Assembly: GCF_900111235.1 (NCBI RefSeq)
Contig: NZ_FOJI01000001.1
Coordinates: 248,001 to 312,000 of the forward strand
DNA from: [Clostridium] fimetarium
GTDB taxonomy: Bacteria > Bacillota > Clostridia > Lachnospirales > Lachnospiraceae
Direction: 5' to 3'
Length of the DNA stretch: 64,000 nucleotides
Shown: positions 46,308 through 55,756 of the stretch, in pieces
Position numbering within the stretch: position 1 is the stretch's first letter
How the letters are laid out: the number at the start of each line of letters is the position of its first letter
Notes under the pieces: generated by a model
Told to the model about the DNA's origin: nothing
Database searches by the model: none
The model's input: the letters and a program-made list of their open reading frames with translations, nothing else
Position numbers and translations under genes: made by a program

Positions 46308-47253
46308 GAAGTGCTTTGGAGTTGATTTAGGTGGAACGACAACTAAAATTGGCCTATTTCAACTAGATGGAACATTAATTGAAAAACACGAAATACCAAC
46401 GAATAAAGAAGAAAATGGAATTTATATATTAGATAATATCGAAGCGTTTATTAATAATGTTATAGTTAAAAATTCATTGGATATAAAGGATATTATCGGC
46501 GTAGGAATAGGTGTTCCAGGAGCTGTTACAGATGATGGCGTAGTAAACAAATGTATCAATCTTGGATGGGATGTTACAGACGTTGAAGACATCATGAAGA
46601 AAAAAACAAATTTTAAAATAAAAGTAGGAAATGATGCCAATATGGCAGCGTTAGGAGAATACTGGAAAGGCGGAGCAGCTGAATTTTCAAGTATTGCTTT
46701 AGTTACAATTGGAACGGGTATCGGTGGCGGAATTATCATGAATGGAAGACCTATTAATGGATTTAATGGTGCAGCAGGAGAAATAGGCCATATACCGATT
46801 GTTTATGATGAAACTGAAACCTGTAATTGTGGTAAGAAGGGCTGTTTAGAACAAGTTGCTTCAGCATCTGGAATTGTAAGGGTCGCAAAGAAATTCCTCA
46901 TCGCAACAGACAAACCTTCGACACTTAGAGGCGCAGAAGAAATCTCGGCAAAGCTCGTATTTGATGAGGCTAAAAATGGTGATATTGTTGCATTTGAAGT
47001 AGTAGAATATATTACGAAATACTTAGGGTTAGCATTGGCTAATGTTGCTGGAATTATAGATCCAGAGTGTTTTGTTATTGGTGGCGGAGTATCAGCTGCG
47101 GGGCAGTATCTGGTGGATTTAATAGCTGCTAACTATAAAAAATATGTATTTCATCCATGTAAAGATACAAAGATTGTTTTAGCAAGGCTAGGCAATGATG
47201 CTGGAATGTATGGTGCTGCAAAACTAGTAATTGATTCATCAAAAGATTCATAA
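46300..47253 (+). CDS. glk: ROK-family glucokinase
   Basis: A 317-residue sugar kinase. The N-terminal phosphate-binding DLGGTTTKIGLF, the ATP motif and the ROK zinc motif CNCGKKGCLE are all present, which points to glucokinase rather than a repressor (no helix-turn-helix). It feeds glucose 6-phosphate to glycolysis. ATG 46300 follows GAGG by six bases and gives the standard MNKKCFGVDLGG start. The first eight bases overlap hprK, so translation is coupled. Confidence 0.9.
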   Translation: MNKKCFGVDLGGTTTKIGLFQLDGTLIEKHEIPTNKEENGIYILDNIEAFINNVIVKNSLDIKDIIGVGIGVPGAVTDDGVVNKCINLGWDVTDVEDIMKKKTNFKIKVGNDANMAALGEYWKGGAAEFSSIALVTIGTGIGGGIIMNGRPINGFNGAAGEIGHIPIVYDETETCNCGKKGCLEQVASASGIVRVAKKFLIATDKPSTLRGAEEISAKLVFDEAKNGDIVAFEVVEYITKYLGLALANVAGIIDPECFVIGGGVSAAGQYLVDLIAANYKKYVFHPCKDTKIVLARLGNDAGMYGAAKLVIDSSKDS

Positions 47254-47283
47254 TAATTATATAAATTATATTTTAGGAGTAAT

Positions 47284-48210
47284 ATGAAGAAGGATATATT
47301 AAGCGATCTTGTAAATATCGTGGGTGATGAAAATGTGGCCGAAAATGAGCCAATGTCAAAACACACATCATTTAAAATTGGTGGAAATGCCGATTTTTTC
47401 ATGACACCAAGAACCGTAGAGCAAATAAAAGCAATCATTACTTACTGCGTGCAGAACACAATTGCATATTTCGTGATAGGAAATGGAAGCAATCTACTAG
47501 TAAGTGATGACGGTTATAGAGGTGTCATAATACAACTTTACGATAAATTTAACGAAATTAAGTATGCAAATAATGGACAGAAGGTAATTGTAAAAGCGCA
47601 GGCAGGAGTTATGCTTGGCCGCCTTGGAAATGAACTAATGAAGAAAAGTATCACAGGATTTGAATTTGCAACAGGAATACCAGGTACAATTGGTGGAGCC
47701 GTTATGATGAACGCAGGTGCATATGATGGTGAAATAAAAAATGTAATTATAAACGCTTGTTTAATGGATGCTTATGGGAATATTGTTAAACTTAATAATT
47801 CACAATTAGAGCTTGGATATAGAACTAGTATTATTGCAAAAGAAAAATATATTGTATTAGAAGCAGAATTCGAGTTAGAAAAGGGTAACCAAGAAGAGAT
47901 AAAAAACAAGTTAAATGATTTTACAGTTCGCAGAAAAGAAAAACAACCGCTAGAACTGCCAAGTGCGGGCAGCATATTTAAACGACCACAAGGGTATTAT
48001 GCAGGAAAACTTATATCTGATGCAAATTTAGTGGGGTATACAGTGGGCGGAGCGCAAGTCTCAAAAAAACACGCAGGATTTGTTGTGAATATCGGAAATG
48101 CTACCGCTAAAGATATAATTAACTTGACAGATGATGTGAAAAATAAGGTTAAAGAGCAATTTGGAGTGGAACTCGAATTAGAAGTTAAAAAATTAGGGTT
48201 TGACAAATAG
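47284..48210 (+). CDS. murB: UDP-N-acetylenolpyruvoylglucosamine reductase
   Basis: A 308-residue FAD enzyme of peptidoglycan precursor synthesis that reduces UDP-GlcNAc-enolpyruvate. The FAD-binding region carries VIGNGSNLLVSD and GIPGTIGGAVMMNAGAYDGE. The active-site Ser lies in SAGSIFKRP and the C-terminal Glu region follows (GVELELEVK). The short form (no long insert) is the type II MurB typical of Firmicutes. Ribosome binding site TAGGAG. Confidence 0.95.
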   Translation: MKKDILSDLVNIVGDENVAENEPMSKHTSFKIGGNADFFMTPRTVEQIKAIITYCVQNTIAYFVIGNGSNLLVSDDGYRGVIIQLYDKFNEIKYANNGQKVIVKAQAGVMLGRLGNELMKKSITGFEFATGIPGTIGGAVMMNAGAYDGEIKNVIINACLMDAYGNIVKLNNSQLELGYRTSIIAKEKYIVLEAEFELEKGNQEEIKNKLNDFTVRRKEKQPLELPSAGSIFKRPQGYYAGKLISDANLVGYTVGGAQVSKKHAGFVVNIGNATAKDIINLTDDVKNKVKEQFGVELELEVKKLGFDK

Positions 48211-48231
48211 GATTAAAAAGAGATATATAAT
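48200..48231 (+). promoter_or_regulatory. Possible promoter of the rapZ operon
   Basis: TTGACA (48200-48205), inside the end of murB, and TATAAT (48226-48231) or TATATA (48224-48229). Spacers of 20 or 18 bases are longer than ideal. A CCAAGAA/TTCTTGG hairpin (48248-48266) then stands directly before the rapZ ribosome binding site. Confidence 0.5.
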
Positions 48232-48281
48232 ATATGAGATGAATTTTCCAAGAATCATTTTCTTGGGGGAAGGATTGCTAT

Positions 48282-49154
48282 ATGAATATTGTAATTGTCA
48301 CAGGAATGTCTGGAGCTGGAAAAACGACTGCATTACGAGTACTCGAAGATGCAGGATATTATTGTGTTGATAATATGCCGATGTCACTTGTTATGAAATT
48401 TGCTGAGTTAGCAGCGGCTAAGGATTCCAGTAATTCAAATATTGCTTTAGGAGTTGATATTCGAAGTGGTCATGCGCTTGGCGAATTAACAGAGATTCTT
48501 GAGCAGATGGTTATTCGTCATTATCAATATAAAATTTTATATCTTGAGGCAAGTGATCAAGTTTTAGTGAAGCGGTATAAGGAAACAAGAAGAGTTCACC
48601 CTCTTGCGAAAGATGATCGAGTTGATAAAGGTATTGCAATGGAACGTGAAGAATTAGAGTTTCTAAAAATACAAGCTGATTACATTTTAGATACAAGCCA
48701 TCTCCTTACTAGAGAATTAAAAATGGAATTAGAAAAAATATTTGTATCAAATAAAGAGTATAGTAATTTATTTATTTCAATCGTATCATTTGGTTTTAAA
48801 TATGGAATGCCTAGTGATGCAGATTTAGTGTTTGATGTTAGATTCCTACCTAATCCATATTATATTGATGGATTGAGAAAATTAAATGGTAATGACAAAG
48901 AAATTAAAGAATATGTAATGGGATTTGAGCCAGCAGTGGTTTTTCTAGCTAAGTTGGAAGATATGCTTGACTTTCTGATTCCAAATTATATTATTGAAGG
49001 TAAGAATAGTCTTGTCATTGCAATTGGCTGCACAGGTGGGAAACATAGATCTGTTACTCTTGCAAATGCTTTGATGGAACATATGAAAGGTATGGAATAT
49101 GGCCTGAAATTAGAGCATAGAGATATAGACAGAGATGCAATTACAAAGAAGTAA
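48282..49154 (+). CDS. rapZ: RNase adapter / nucleotide-binding protein RapZ (YvcJ)
   Basis: A 290-residue P-loop protein: Walker A GMSGAGKTT at residues 7-15 and the C-terminal GCTGGKHRSVTLA signature. In proteobacteria RapZ controls GlmS through small RNAs; the Firmicute YvcJ role is less clear. It heads the conserved yvcJ-yvcK-yvcL-crh cluster, but here the yvcK gene is missing. A short hairpin just before the ribosome binding site may affect its translation. Confidence 0.93.
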   Translation: MNIVIVTGMSGAGKTTALRVLEDAGYYCVDNMPMSLVMKFAELAAAKDSSNSNIALGVDIRSGHALGELTEILEQMVIRHYQYKILYLEASDQVLVKRYKETRRVHPLAKDDRVDKGIAMEREELEFLKIQADYILDTSHLLTRELKMELEKIFVSNKEYSNLFISIVSFGFKYGMPSDADLVFDVRFLPNPYYIDGLRKLNGNDKEIKEYVMGFEPAVVFLAKLEDMLDFLIPNYIIEGKNSLVIAIGCTGGKHRSVTLANALMEHMKGMEYGLKLEHRDIDRDAITKK

Positions 49155-49166
49155 GGAGAATGTAAT

Positions 49167-50117
49167 ATGTCATTTTCATCGGAAGTAAAGAATGAGCTTT
49201 CGAAACATATTAGCAGTGCAAGGCACTGCCAAATAGCCGAAATAGCAGCAATAACAGCCATGTGTGGGCAATTTATACAAAGACCAAATGGTAATTATGT
49301 AATTAAAATTTCTACTGAAAATGAGTCAGTTATAAGAAAGTACTTTACTTTATTAAAGAAAACATTTAATATAAATTCTGAAAATATAATTAATAGTTTT
49401 GATGATTGCAAAAAAGGTAACACATACTCAATTTTAATTGAAGAGGATTTTTCTGCAAGAATTCTTCAGACATTAAAAATGCTTGACTTAAATAAAATGA
49501 TAAAAACAAATGAACTGGTTAACCAACTTATTATTCAACAAACTTGCTGTAAAAGAACATTTATTAGAGGTGCGTTCCTTGCATCGGGTTCTATAAGTGA
49601 TCCACAAAAATTTTACCATTTTGAAATCGTGTGTGACAATCGTTGTAAAGCAGAGCAGTTAAGAGATATAATCAATTCCTTTGAAGTGGAATCAAAAATA
49701 ATTCAAAGGAAAAAGTATTTTGTTGTATACATAAAGGAAGGAACGCATATAGTAGATATTCTAAATATTATGGAGGCACATGTTTCGCTAATGCAACTCG
49801 AAAATGTTAGAATTCTTAAAGAAATGCGCAATTCCGTAAACAGGCAAGTTAACTGTGAAACAGCTAATTTGCACAAAACAGTTGAGGCGTCAGTAAAACA
49901 AATCAGAGATATTGAGTATATCAGAGACTCAATTGGATTGAGTTCATTAAGCCAAGGACTTAGTGATATTGCAAATGCAAGATTAGAGAATCCAGATATG
50001 AATTTAAAAGATTTGGGTATGCTATTATCACCAACAGTTGGTAAGTCAGGTGTGAACCACAGACTCCGAAAATTAAGCGAAATGACAGAAAATCTGAGAA
50101 ATACTAGGGAGGATTAA
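49167..50117 (+). CDS. whiA: DNA-binding protein WhiA
   Basis: A 316-residue protein. An N-terminal degenerate LAGLIDADG homing-endonuclease-like fold precedes a C-terminal helix-turn-helix (LSQGLSDIANARLENPDMN, then SPTVGKSGVNHRLRKL). It acts in cell division and sporulation control in Gram-positive bacteria. The gene follows rapZ by 12 bases and precedes the HPr-like gene by four, so the cluster is one operon. Confidence 0.95.
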   Translation: MSFSSEVKNELSKHISSARHCQIAEIAAITAMCGQFIQRPNGNYVIKISTENESVIRKYFTLLKKTFNINSENIINSFDDCKKGNTYSILIEEDFSARILQTLKMLDLNKMIKTNELVNQLIIQQTCCKRTFIRGAFLASGSISDPQKFYHFEIVCDNRCKAEQLRDIINSFEVESKIIQRKKYFVVYIKEGTHIVDILNIMEAHVSLMQLENVRILKEMRNSVNRQVNCETANLHKTVEASVKQIRDIEYIRDSIGLSSLSQGLSDIANARLENPDMNLKDLGMLLSPTVGKSGVNHRLRKLSEMTENLRNTRED

Positions 50118-50121
50118 TAAA

Positions 50122-50379
50122 ATGATTAAAACAAACATTAATATTGGGATTCAAACAGGTCTCGATGCTAGACCAACTGCTATGCTAGTTCAATTAGCAA
50201 GTCAGTACGAGAGCGCAATCCACGTGATTAGCAAAGAAAGCAAATATAATGCGAAGAGCATTATGGGTATGATGACGTTAGGATTAAAAGCTGGGGAAGA
50301 GATAACAGTAATAGCTGATGGAACTGATGAAGAAGCTGCTATAGAAAATATAGAAAAATATTTGATGCAAGGTAAGTAA
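50122..50379 (+). CDS. HPr-like protein of Crh type (Asp15, Ser46)
   Basis: An 85-residue HPr fold. The histidine that PEP-dependent enzyme I would phosphorylate is replaced by Asp15 in TGLDARPTAMLVQ. The regulatory Ser46 remains (NAKSIMGMM). Without His15 it cannot carry PTS phosphate, as in Bacillus Crh, which has Gln15 at that site. The expected role is catabolite repression with CcpA after phosphorylation by HprK. It lies at the end of the rapZ-whiA operon, the place where Bacillus keeps crh. Asp might mimic phosphohistidine; that is speculation. Confidence 0.85.
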   Translation: MIKTNINIGIQTGLDARPTAMLVQLASQYESAIHVISKESKYNAKSIMGMMTLGLKAGEEITVIADGTDEEAAIENIEKYLMQGK

Positions 50380-50404
50380 GGGCAAAATTTGGCGAGGGTG
50401 TTGA

Positions 50405-50760
50405 GGAATATGACTGTATCATAATCAATGATGCCTACCTTTCCTTCAAGCAGCATGTTTTTTTGCAAGCCTCAGGGATGATGAAAAGGCTCACTTCGTT
50501 TGCATTTTCATCTGAGTCTTGGAAAAAACATAAACGCTACTTTCAGCCGGATACGGCATAATTGATTATGATACAGTCATATTCCGGTTACATGTTCGCC
50601 GGGGGATTTTGGCTGGCGCTAGGTACCTTGAAGAGGGGGTAGTGGAAAACATTAACGCTACTTTCAGACGGATACGGCATAATTGATTATGATACAGTCA
50701 TATTCCGGTTACATGTGCGCCAGGGGATTTTGGCTGGCGTTAGTTACCTTGGAGATTAGC
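50405..50760 (+). repeat. Complex repeat: two tandem 121-bp units plus an inverted 25-mer
   Basis: Unit A (50521-50643) and unit B (50644 to about 50758) are near-identical, with CGCTACTTTCAG starting at 50535 and 50656. Each contains a 25-base block (50561-50585, 50682-50706) with the palindrome CATAATTGATTATG at its left edge, and a CGCC...GGCG hairpin. The same 25 bases occur inverted at 50405-50429. The left part (50490-50550) matches 17218-17276. Confidence 0.85.
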
Positions 50761-50777
50761 TGCCCTGAAGAAGGGGT

Positions 50778-50821
50778 CAGCGCCAAAAGCATAGTGATTG
50801 CTTTTGGCGCTGGCTTTTTTT
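50778..50821 (+). terminator. Strong terminator ending the rapZ-whiA-HPr/repeat region
   Basis: A perfect 13-base stem CAGCGCCAAAAGC / GCTTTTGGCGCTG (50778-50790 with 50800-50812), a nine-base loop and a T tract of seven. Confidence 0.9.
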
Positions 50822-51086
50822 GTCGATTTTTTGAATGGGAGATTGCTTTTTTGGGTTTGTTATCATATAATAATTTTATTGGATAATATTAAAATGTTGT
50901 TTCAGTGTTATATTGCCATTTGAGTGGAACTGGGAATATTCGGTTTAAGTAAGTGGGCTGCAATAGTTGACTCGATGGAGTGTTAATATTTTATCAATGC
51001 ATAGATTTATTTTATATATTTTAATGGTTATTTTATAATTCAATTAAAATAATTGTTAAAAAATTTATCAAAAAAGAGGTGACACA

Positions 51087-54000
51087 ATGAATTTTACACA
51101 TTTACATGTTCATACGGAATTTAGTCTTTTGGATGGCTCAAGTAAGATAAAAGAGCTTGTTGCTAGAGCCAAAGAACTTGGTATGGATAGTATGGCAATT
51201 ACGGATCATGGTGTAATGTTTGGTGTTATTGATTTCTATAAGGCGGCAAAGGAGATAGGAATTAAGCCTATTCTTGGTTGCGAAGTTTATGTTTCACCAG
51301 GATCGAGATTTGATAAAGAAATAAATCCTGGTGATGATAGATACTATCATCTAATTTTACTTGCAGAAAATAATAAAGGTTATAATAACCTTATGAAAAT
51401 AGTTTCAAAAGGTTTTGTGGATGGGTTTTATTATAAGCCAAGAGTGGATTATGAAGTGCTTAAAAAATATAGCGAAGGTATTATTGCGCTAAGTGCTTGC
51501 CTTGCAGGAGAAGTTCAAAGAAATATTACAAGAGGAATGTATGAAGAAGGTGTTAAAGCAGCACTTCGCTATCAAGATATATTTGGAAAAGGAAACTTTT
51601 TCCTTGAACTACAAGATCATGGAATAGAAGATCAAAGATTAGTGAATCAGCAACTAGTAAGAATGAGTAAAGAAATAGGAATTGAGTTAGTATGCACAAA
51701 TGATATTCACTATACATATGATACAGATGTTGATGCACATGACATTTTGCTATGTATTCAAACAGGTAAGAAGGTTTCTGATGAACATAGGATGAGGTAT
51801 GAAGGGGGTCAATTCTACTGCAAATCGCCGCAGGAGATGGCAGAATTATTTCCTTATGCACCAGAAGCACTTGAAAATACGTATAAAATTGCTGACCGTT
51901 GTAATGTGGAGATAGAATTTGGAGTAACAAAACTTCCCCAATATGAAGTCCCAGAAGGCTTTGATTCGTGGAGCTATCTGAATCATTTATGTTTTGATGG
52001 CTTAGAAAAGAGATATCCTAACTTCAATGTAGAATTAAAAGAGAGACTAGAATATGAATTATCTGTTATTCATTCAATGGGATTTGTCGACTATTTTCTT
52101 ATTGTGTGGGACTTTATTAATTATGCGAAGAGTAATGGAATTAGTGTAGGCCCAGGTAGAGGGTCGGCGGCAGGCAGTATTGTAGCCTATTGTTTAGAAA
52201 TAACCGATATTGATCCAATTAAATATAATTTGATTTTTGAACGATTTCTTAATCCAGAACGTGTATCTATGCCCGATATTGATATTGACTTTTGTTATGA
52301 AAGAAGGCAAGAAGTTATAGATTATGTGGTTCGAAAATATGGATCAGACAGAGTCGTTCAAATTGTAACCTTTGGAACAATGGCTGCAAGAGCTGTAATT
52401 AAGGATGTAGGTAGAGCCCTTGACTTACCATATGCAATGGTGGATACGATAGCGAAAATGATTCCCAAAGAAGTAGGAATTACAATTGAAAAAGCTTTGA
52501 AATTAAACAGTGATTTTTCAAAATTATATCAAGGTGATGATCAAGTAAAAGATTTGATAGATAAATGTTTGCGTTTGGAAGGGCTTCCTCGTCATACCAG
52601 TATGCATGCTGCGGGCGTTGTCATTTGCCAGAAGTCGGTTGATGAATATGTACCATTATCAAGAGGCTCAGAGGGCACTTTGGTATCCCAATTTACAATG
52701 AATACACTGGAGGAACTTGGGCTTTTAAAGATGGATTTTCTTGGACTTAGAACCCTTACAGTAATACAGAATGCAGAAAGACTTGCGAGAAAGTTAAATC
52801 CTGATTTCAGTATTGAAAATATTGACTACAATGAAAAAAAAGTATTCGATTTAATTGCATCAGGAAGGACTGAGGGTATATTTCAACTAGAAAGTGCTGG
52901 AATGAAGTCTTTTATGAAGGAGTTAAAACCACAAAATATTGAAGATATAATTGCCGGAATTTCCTTGTATCGTCCAGGACCAATGGATTTTATTCCAAAG
53001 TACATAAAAGGAAAAAACGATAAAGAAAGTATCGTATATGATTGTCCACAACTTGAACCGATTCTTAAGCCAACGTATGGATGTATAGTATATCAGGAAC
53101 AAGTTATGCAGATTGTAAGAGATTTAGCTGGATATACATTAGGAAGAAGTGATTTGCTTCGCCGTGCAATGTCAAAGAAGAAAGCTTATGTAATGGAAAA
53201 AGAGCGTCAAAACTTCATCTTCGGTAATAAGGAAGAAGGGGTAAATGGATGTGTGAATAATGGAATTAGTGAAAAAGTAGCAGGAAAAATCTACGATGAT
53301 ATGATTGATTTTGCGAAATACGCCTTTAATAAATCACATGCAGCTTGTTACGCTATTGTTTCCTATCAAACAGCATATATGAAAGCAAATTATTCTAATG
53401 AATTTATGGCAGCACTTATGACATCAGTAATTGACAATACTTCTAAAGTTGCTGAATATATATTATCATGTAAACAAATGAATATTAAAATACTTCCACC
53501 TGATATTAATGAAGGTGAATATGCATTTTCTGTATCTGGTGATGCAATTCGTTATGGCTTGTCAGCAATTAAAAGTATAGGGAGACCTACAATTGATGCG
53601 CTTGTTATTGAACGTGAAAAAAATGGATCATATAAAAATCTCAAGGATTTTATTGAGAGGATGAGCGGTGAAGTTAATAAAAAAACGATTGAGAGTCTAA
53701 TTAAGGCTGGCGCATTTGATGGATTTGGTGCGAATAGAAAACAAATGATGCTTATTTACGTGGCAATTATGGATAATGTCAGTCGCGAAAAGAAAAATTT
53801 AGTATCTGGTCAAATGTCATTATTTGATTTCGTCGATGAAGATAGTCAATCTGAATTTGATATAAAAATGCCGGATATCTGCGAATTTGTAAAAGAGGAG
53901 ATACTTACATTTGAAAAAGAGGTGCTTGGTGTATACTTAAGTGGGCATCCGCTTGATGCTTATGAAGGAATGTGGCGTCGACATATTTCAGCAACAACTG

Positions 54001-54530
54001 CAGACTTTGAGATGGAAGAGGATAGTGAAGAGATAAAGATTAGCGATGGGCAAAAAGTTATAATAGGCGGAATGATTGTAGACAAAACAATTAAAAACAC
54101 CAAGAATGGTCAGATGATGGCATTTATTACAATTGAAGATTTGCTTGGTACCGTTGAGGTTATTATCTTCCCAAGAGATTTCGTTAGTAATAAATCATTA
54201 TTAGAAGTTGATAACAAAGTCTTTATTACAGGTAGAGTAACTGCAAATGCTGACGAAAAGGGAAAAGTGATCTGTGAAAAAGTTGTTATGTTTGATGATA
54301 TTCCCAGAAAATGCTGGATTAGATTTAAAAATATTACAGAATATAAGCAAAATGAACCTGAATTGCTTAAACTGATACAGGATTCTGACGGAATAGACCA
54401 AGTAATTATATATTGTGTAGAGGAAAAATTACAGAAACCTCTTTCAAAGAGTAAAAGCATTTATATTAATGAACAATTGATAAATATTTTAAAAAATCAG
54501 TTTGGAGACGAAAATGTTCAGATAACATAG
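51087..54530 (+). CDS. dnaE: DNA polymerase III subunit alpha
   Basis: A 1147-residue replicative polymerase subunit of the DnaE type (not PolC, as there is no internal exonuclease). The N-terminal PHP domain has HLHVHTEFSLLDG. The polymerase core carries the catalytic acidic PDIDIDF motif and GPGRGSAAGS. It ends with a helix-hairpin-helix region and an OB-fold domain (IGGMIVDKTIKNTKNG). Ribosome binding site GAGGTGA. Confidence 0.97.
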   Translation: MNFTHLHVHTEFSLLDGSSKIKELVARAKELGMDSMAITDHGVMFGVIDFYKAAKEIGIKPILGCEVYVSPGSRFDKEINPGDDRYYHLILLAENNKGYNNLMKIVSKGFVDGFYYKPRVDYEVLKKYSEGIIALSACLAGEVQRNITRGMYEEGVKAALRYQDIFGKGNFFLELQDHGIEDQRLVNQQLVRMSKEIGIELVCTNDIHYTYDTDVDAHDILLCIQTGKKVSDEHRMRYEGGQFYCKSPQEMAELFPYAPEALENTYKIADRCNVEIEFGVTKLPQYEVPEGFDSWSYLNHLCFDGLEKRYPNFNVELKERLEYELSVIHSMGFVDYFLIVWDFINYAKSNGISVGPGRGSAAGSIVAYCLEITDIDPIKYNLIFERFLNPERVSMPDIDIDFCYERRQEVIDYVVRKYGSDRVVQIVTFGTMAARAVIKDVGRALDLPYAMVDTIAKMIPKEVGITIEKALKLNSDFSKLYQGDDQVKDLIDKCLRLEGLPRHTSMHAAGVVICQKSVDEYVPLSRGSEGTLVSQFTMNTLEELGLLKMDFLGLRTLTVIQNAERLARKLNPDFSIENIDYNEKKVFDLIASGRTEGIFQLESAGMKSFMKELKPQNIEDIIAGISLYRPGPMDFIPKYIKGKNDKESIVYDCPQLEPILKPTYGCIVYQEQVMQIVRDLAGYTLGRSDLLRRAMSKKKAYVMEKERQNFIFGNKEEGVNGCVNNGISEKVAGKIYDDMIDFAKYAFNKSHAACYAIVSYQTAYMKANYSNEFMAALMTSVIDNTSKVAEYILSCKQMNIKILPPDINEGEYAFSVSGDAIRYGLSAIKSIGRPTIDALVIEREKNGSYKNLKDFIERMSGEVNKKTIESLIKAGAFDGFGANRKQMMLIYVAIMDNVSREKKNLVSGQMSLFDFVDEDSQSEFDIKMPDICEFVKEEILTFEKEVLGVYLSGHPLDAYEGMWRRHISATTADFEMEEDSEEIKISDGQKVIIGGMIVDKTIKNTKNGQMMAFITIEDLLGTVEVIIFPRDFVSNKSLLEVDNKVFITGRVTANADEKGKVICEKVVMFDDIPRKCWIRFKNITEYKQNEPELLKLIQDSDGIDQVIIYCVEEKLQKPLSKSKSIYINEQLINILKNQFGDENVQIT

Positions 54531-54636
54531 AAAAATTATTGAATTTTGTCACCAAATAGATTAAACTGAGTAACATAACGAAATATAAAATATGGATTTG
54601 CTTGCCGCTCATGTGAAGCGGCGGAAGGGAGCATTT

Positions 54637-55611
54637 ATGGCAAAAGAAATTAAGACAATAGGTGTTTTGACAAGCGGTGGTGATGCACCGGGAATGAATG
54701 CAGCAATTAGATCAGTTGTAAGAGCTGCCATTGAAAAAGGAATTAAGGTTAAAGGTATTCAAAAAGGCTATAATGGTCTGATTAATAACGAGATAATTGA
54801 TATGGATAAGAGAAGTGTTGCTGATATTATTCAGCGAGGCGGAACAATTTTGTATACGGCAAGATGTATGGAATTTATGTCTCCAGAAGGTCAGAAGACC
54901 GGAGCTGATAACTGTTTAAAAAATGGAATTGATGGCATTGTTGTAATTGGTGGAGATGGTTCTTTTAGAGGCGCTCAAAAACTTGCAGAGGCCGGAGTAA
55001 ATACAATTGGGCTACCAGGAACAATTGATCTTGATATTGCTTGTACTGATTATACAATTGGATTTGATACAGCAGTAAACACTGCGATGGAAGCGATTGA
55101 TAAGATTCGTGATACATCAACTTCTCATGAACGTTGTAGTATTATAGAAGTAATGGGAAGAAATGCAGGCTATATAGCACTTTGGTGCGGACTTGCAAAC
55201 GGTGCAGAAGATGTTTTGCTTCCTGAACGCTATGATAATGATGAGCAGGCTTTAATTAATCATATTATAGAGGGAAGAAAGAAAGGCAAGAAACATCATT
55301 TAATCATAAATGCTGAGGGCATTGGACATTCAACAGGTATGGCTAGAAGAATAGAGGCAGCAACAGGCATTGAAACTAGAGCTACTATACTTGGATATAT
55401 GCAGCGTGGTGGCAGTCCAACATGTAAAGATAGAGTATATGCTTCTGTAATGGGCGCATATGCAGTAGATCTGCTATGTGAGGGCAAGAGCAATCGTGTT
55501 GTTGCATACAAAGATGGAGCATTTGTTGATTACGATATTGATGAAGCATTGGCTATGAAAAAAGAAATTGATAATTATCAATTCCTACTAAGCTCATTGC
55601 TGTCAAGATAA
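54637..55611 (+). CDS. pfkA: 6-phosphofructokinase (ATP-dependent)
   Basis: A 324-residue glycolytic enzyme that phosphorylates fructose 6-phosphate. The N-terminal GVLTSGGDAPGMNAAI and VVIGGDGSFRGA carry the ATP site; the Gly after GGD (GGDGS) marks ATP rather than pyrophosphate specificity. The substrate loop TIDLDIACTDYTIGFDTA and MGRNAGY are present. ATG 54637 is preceded by GGGAG and preferred to the in-frame ATG at 54592. Confidence 0.96.
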   Translation: MAKEIKTIGVLTSGGDAPGMNAAIRSVVRAAIEKGIKVKGIQKGYNGLINNEIIDMDKRSVADIIQRGGTILYTARCMEFMSPEGQKTGADNCLKNGIDGIVVIGGDGSFRGAQKLAEAGVNTIGLPGTIDLDIACTDYTIGFDTAVNTAMEAIDKIRDTSTSHERCSIIEVMGRNAGYIALWCGLANGAEDVLLPERYDNDEQALINHIIEGRKKGKKHHLIINAEGIGHSTGMARRIEAATGIETRATILGYMQRGGSPTCKDRVYASVMGAYAVDLLCEGKSNRVVAYKDGAFVDYDIDEALAMKKEIDNYQFLLSSLLSR

Positions 55612-55624
55612 TAGAATTTAGAAT

Positions 55625-55659
55625 AGCTGTTGTGTATGAAAATACGGGCAGCTTTTTTT
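55625..55659 (+). terminator. pfkA terminator
   Basis: AGCTG (55625-55629) / CAGCT (55649-55653) with an inner GTAT/ATAC pairing and a T tract to 55659. Confidence 0.75.
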
Positions 55660-55674
55660 GATTAATAACAGTGC

Positions 55675-55756
55675 AGAAATATACTTTGTAGAAGCGACTA
55701 GATGCACAGAAATATACTTTGCAGAAGCGGATAGATGCACAGAAATGGAGATAGAT
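55675..55756 (+). repeat. 33-bp tandem repeat in the leader of the RNA methyltransferase gene
   Basis: AGAAATATACTTTG starts at 55675 and 55708, exactly 33 bases apart; a third partial unit starts at 55741 with AGAAATGGAG. The second unit differs from the first by a few substitutions. The unit is a multiple of three and stays in frame with the gene at 55757. Confidence 0.85.

Larger units (their letters stand above)
50380..51086. other. Gap with an intergenic repeat element cluster
   Basis: No convincing gene was seen; an open frame at 50683-50886 runs through the repeats. The first 440 bases hold the repeat cluster (50405-50760) and a strong terminator (50778-50821). The rest (50823-51086) is AT-rich and otherwise featureless to dnaE. 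Confidence 0.75.

Noticed and set aside
50683-50886. 67-codon ORF in the repeat region after the HPr-like gene
   Set aside because: It lies across repeat unit B and the terminator; no ribosome binding site and no protein-like motif.
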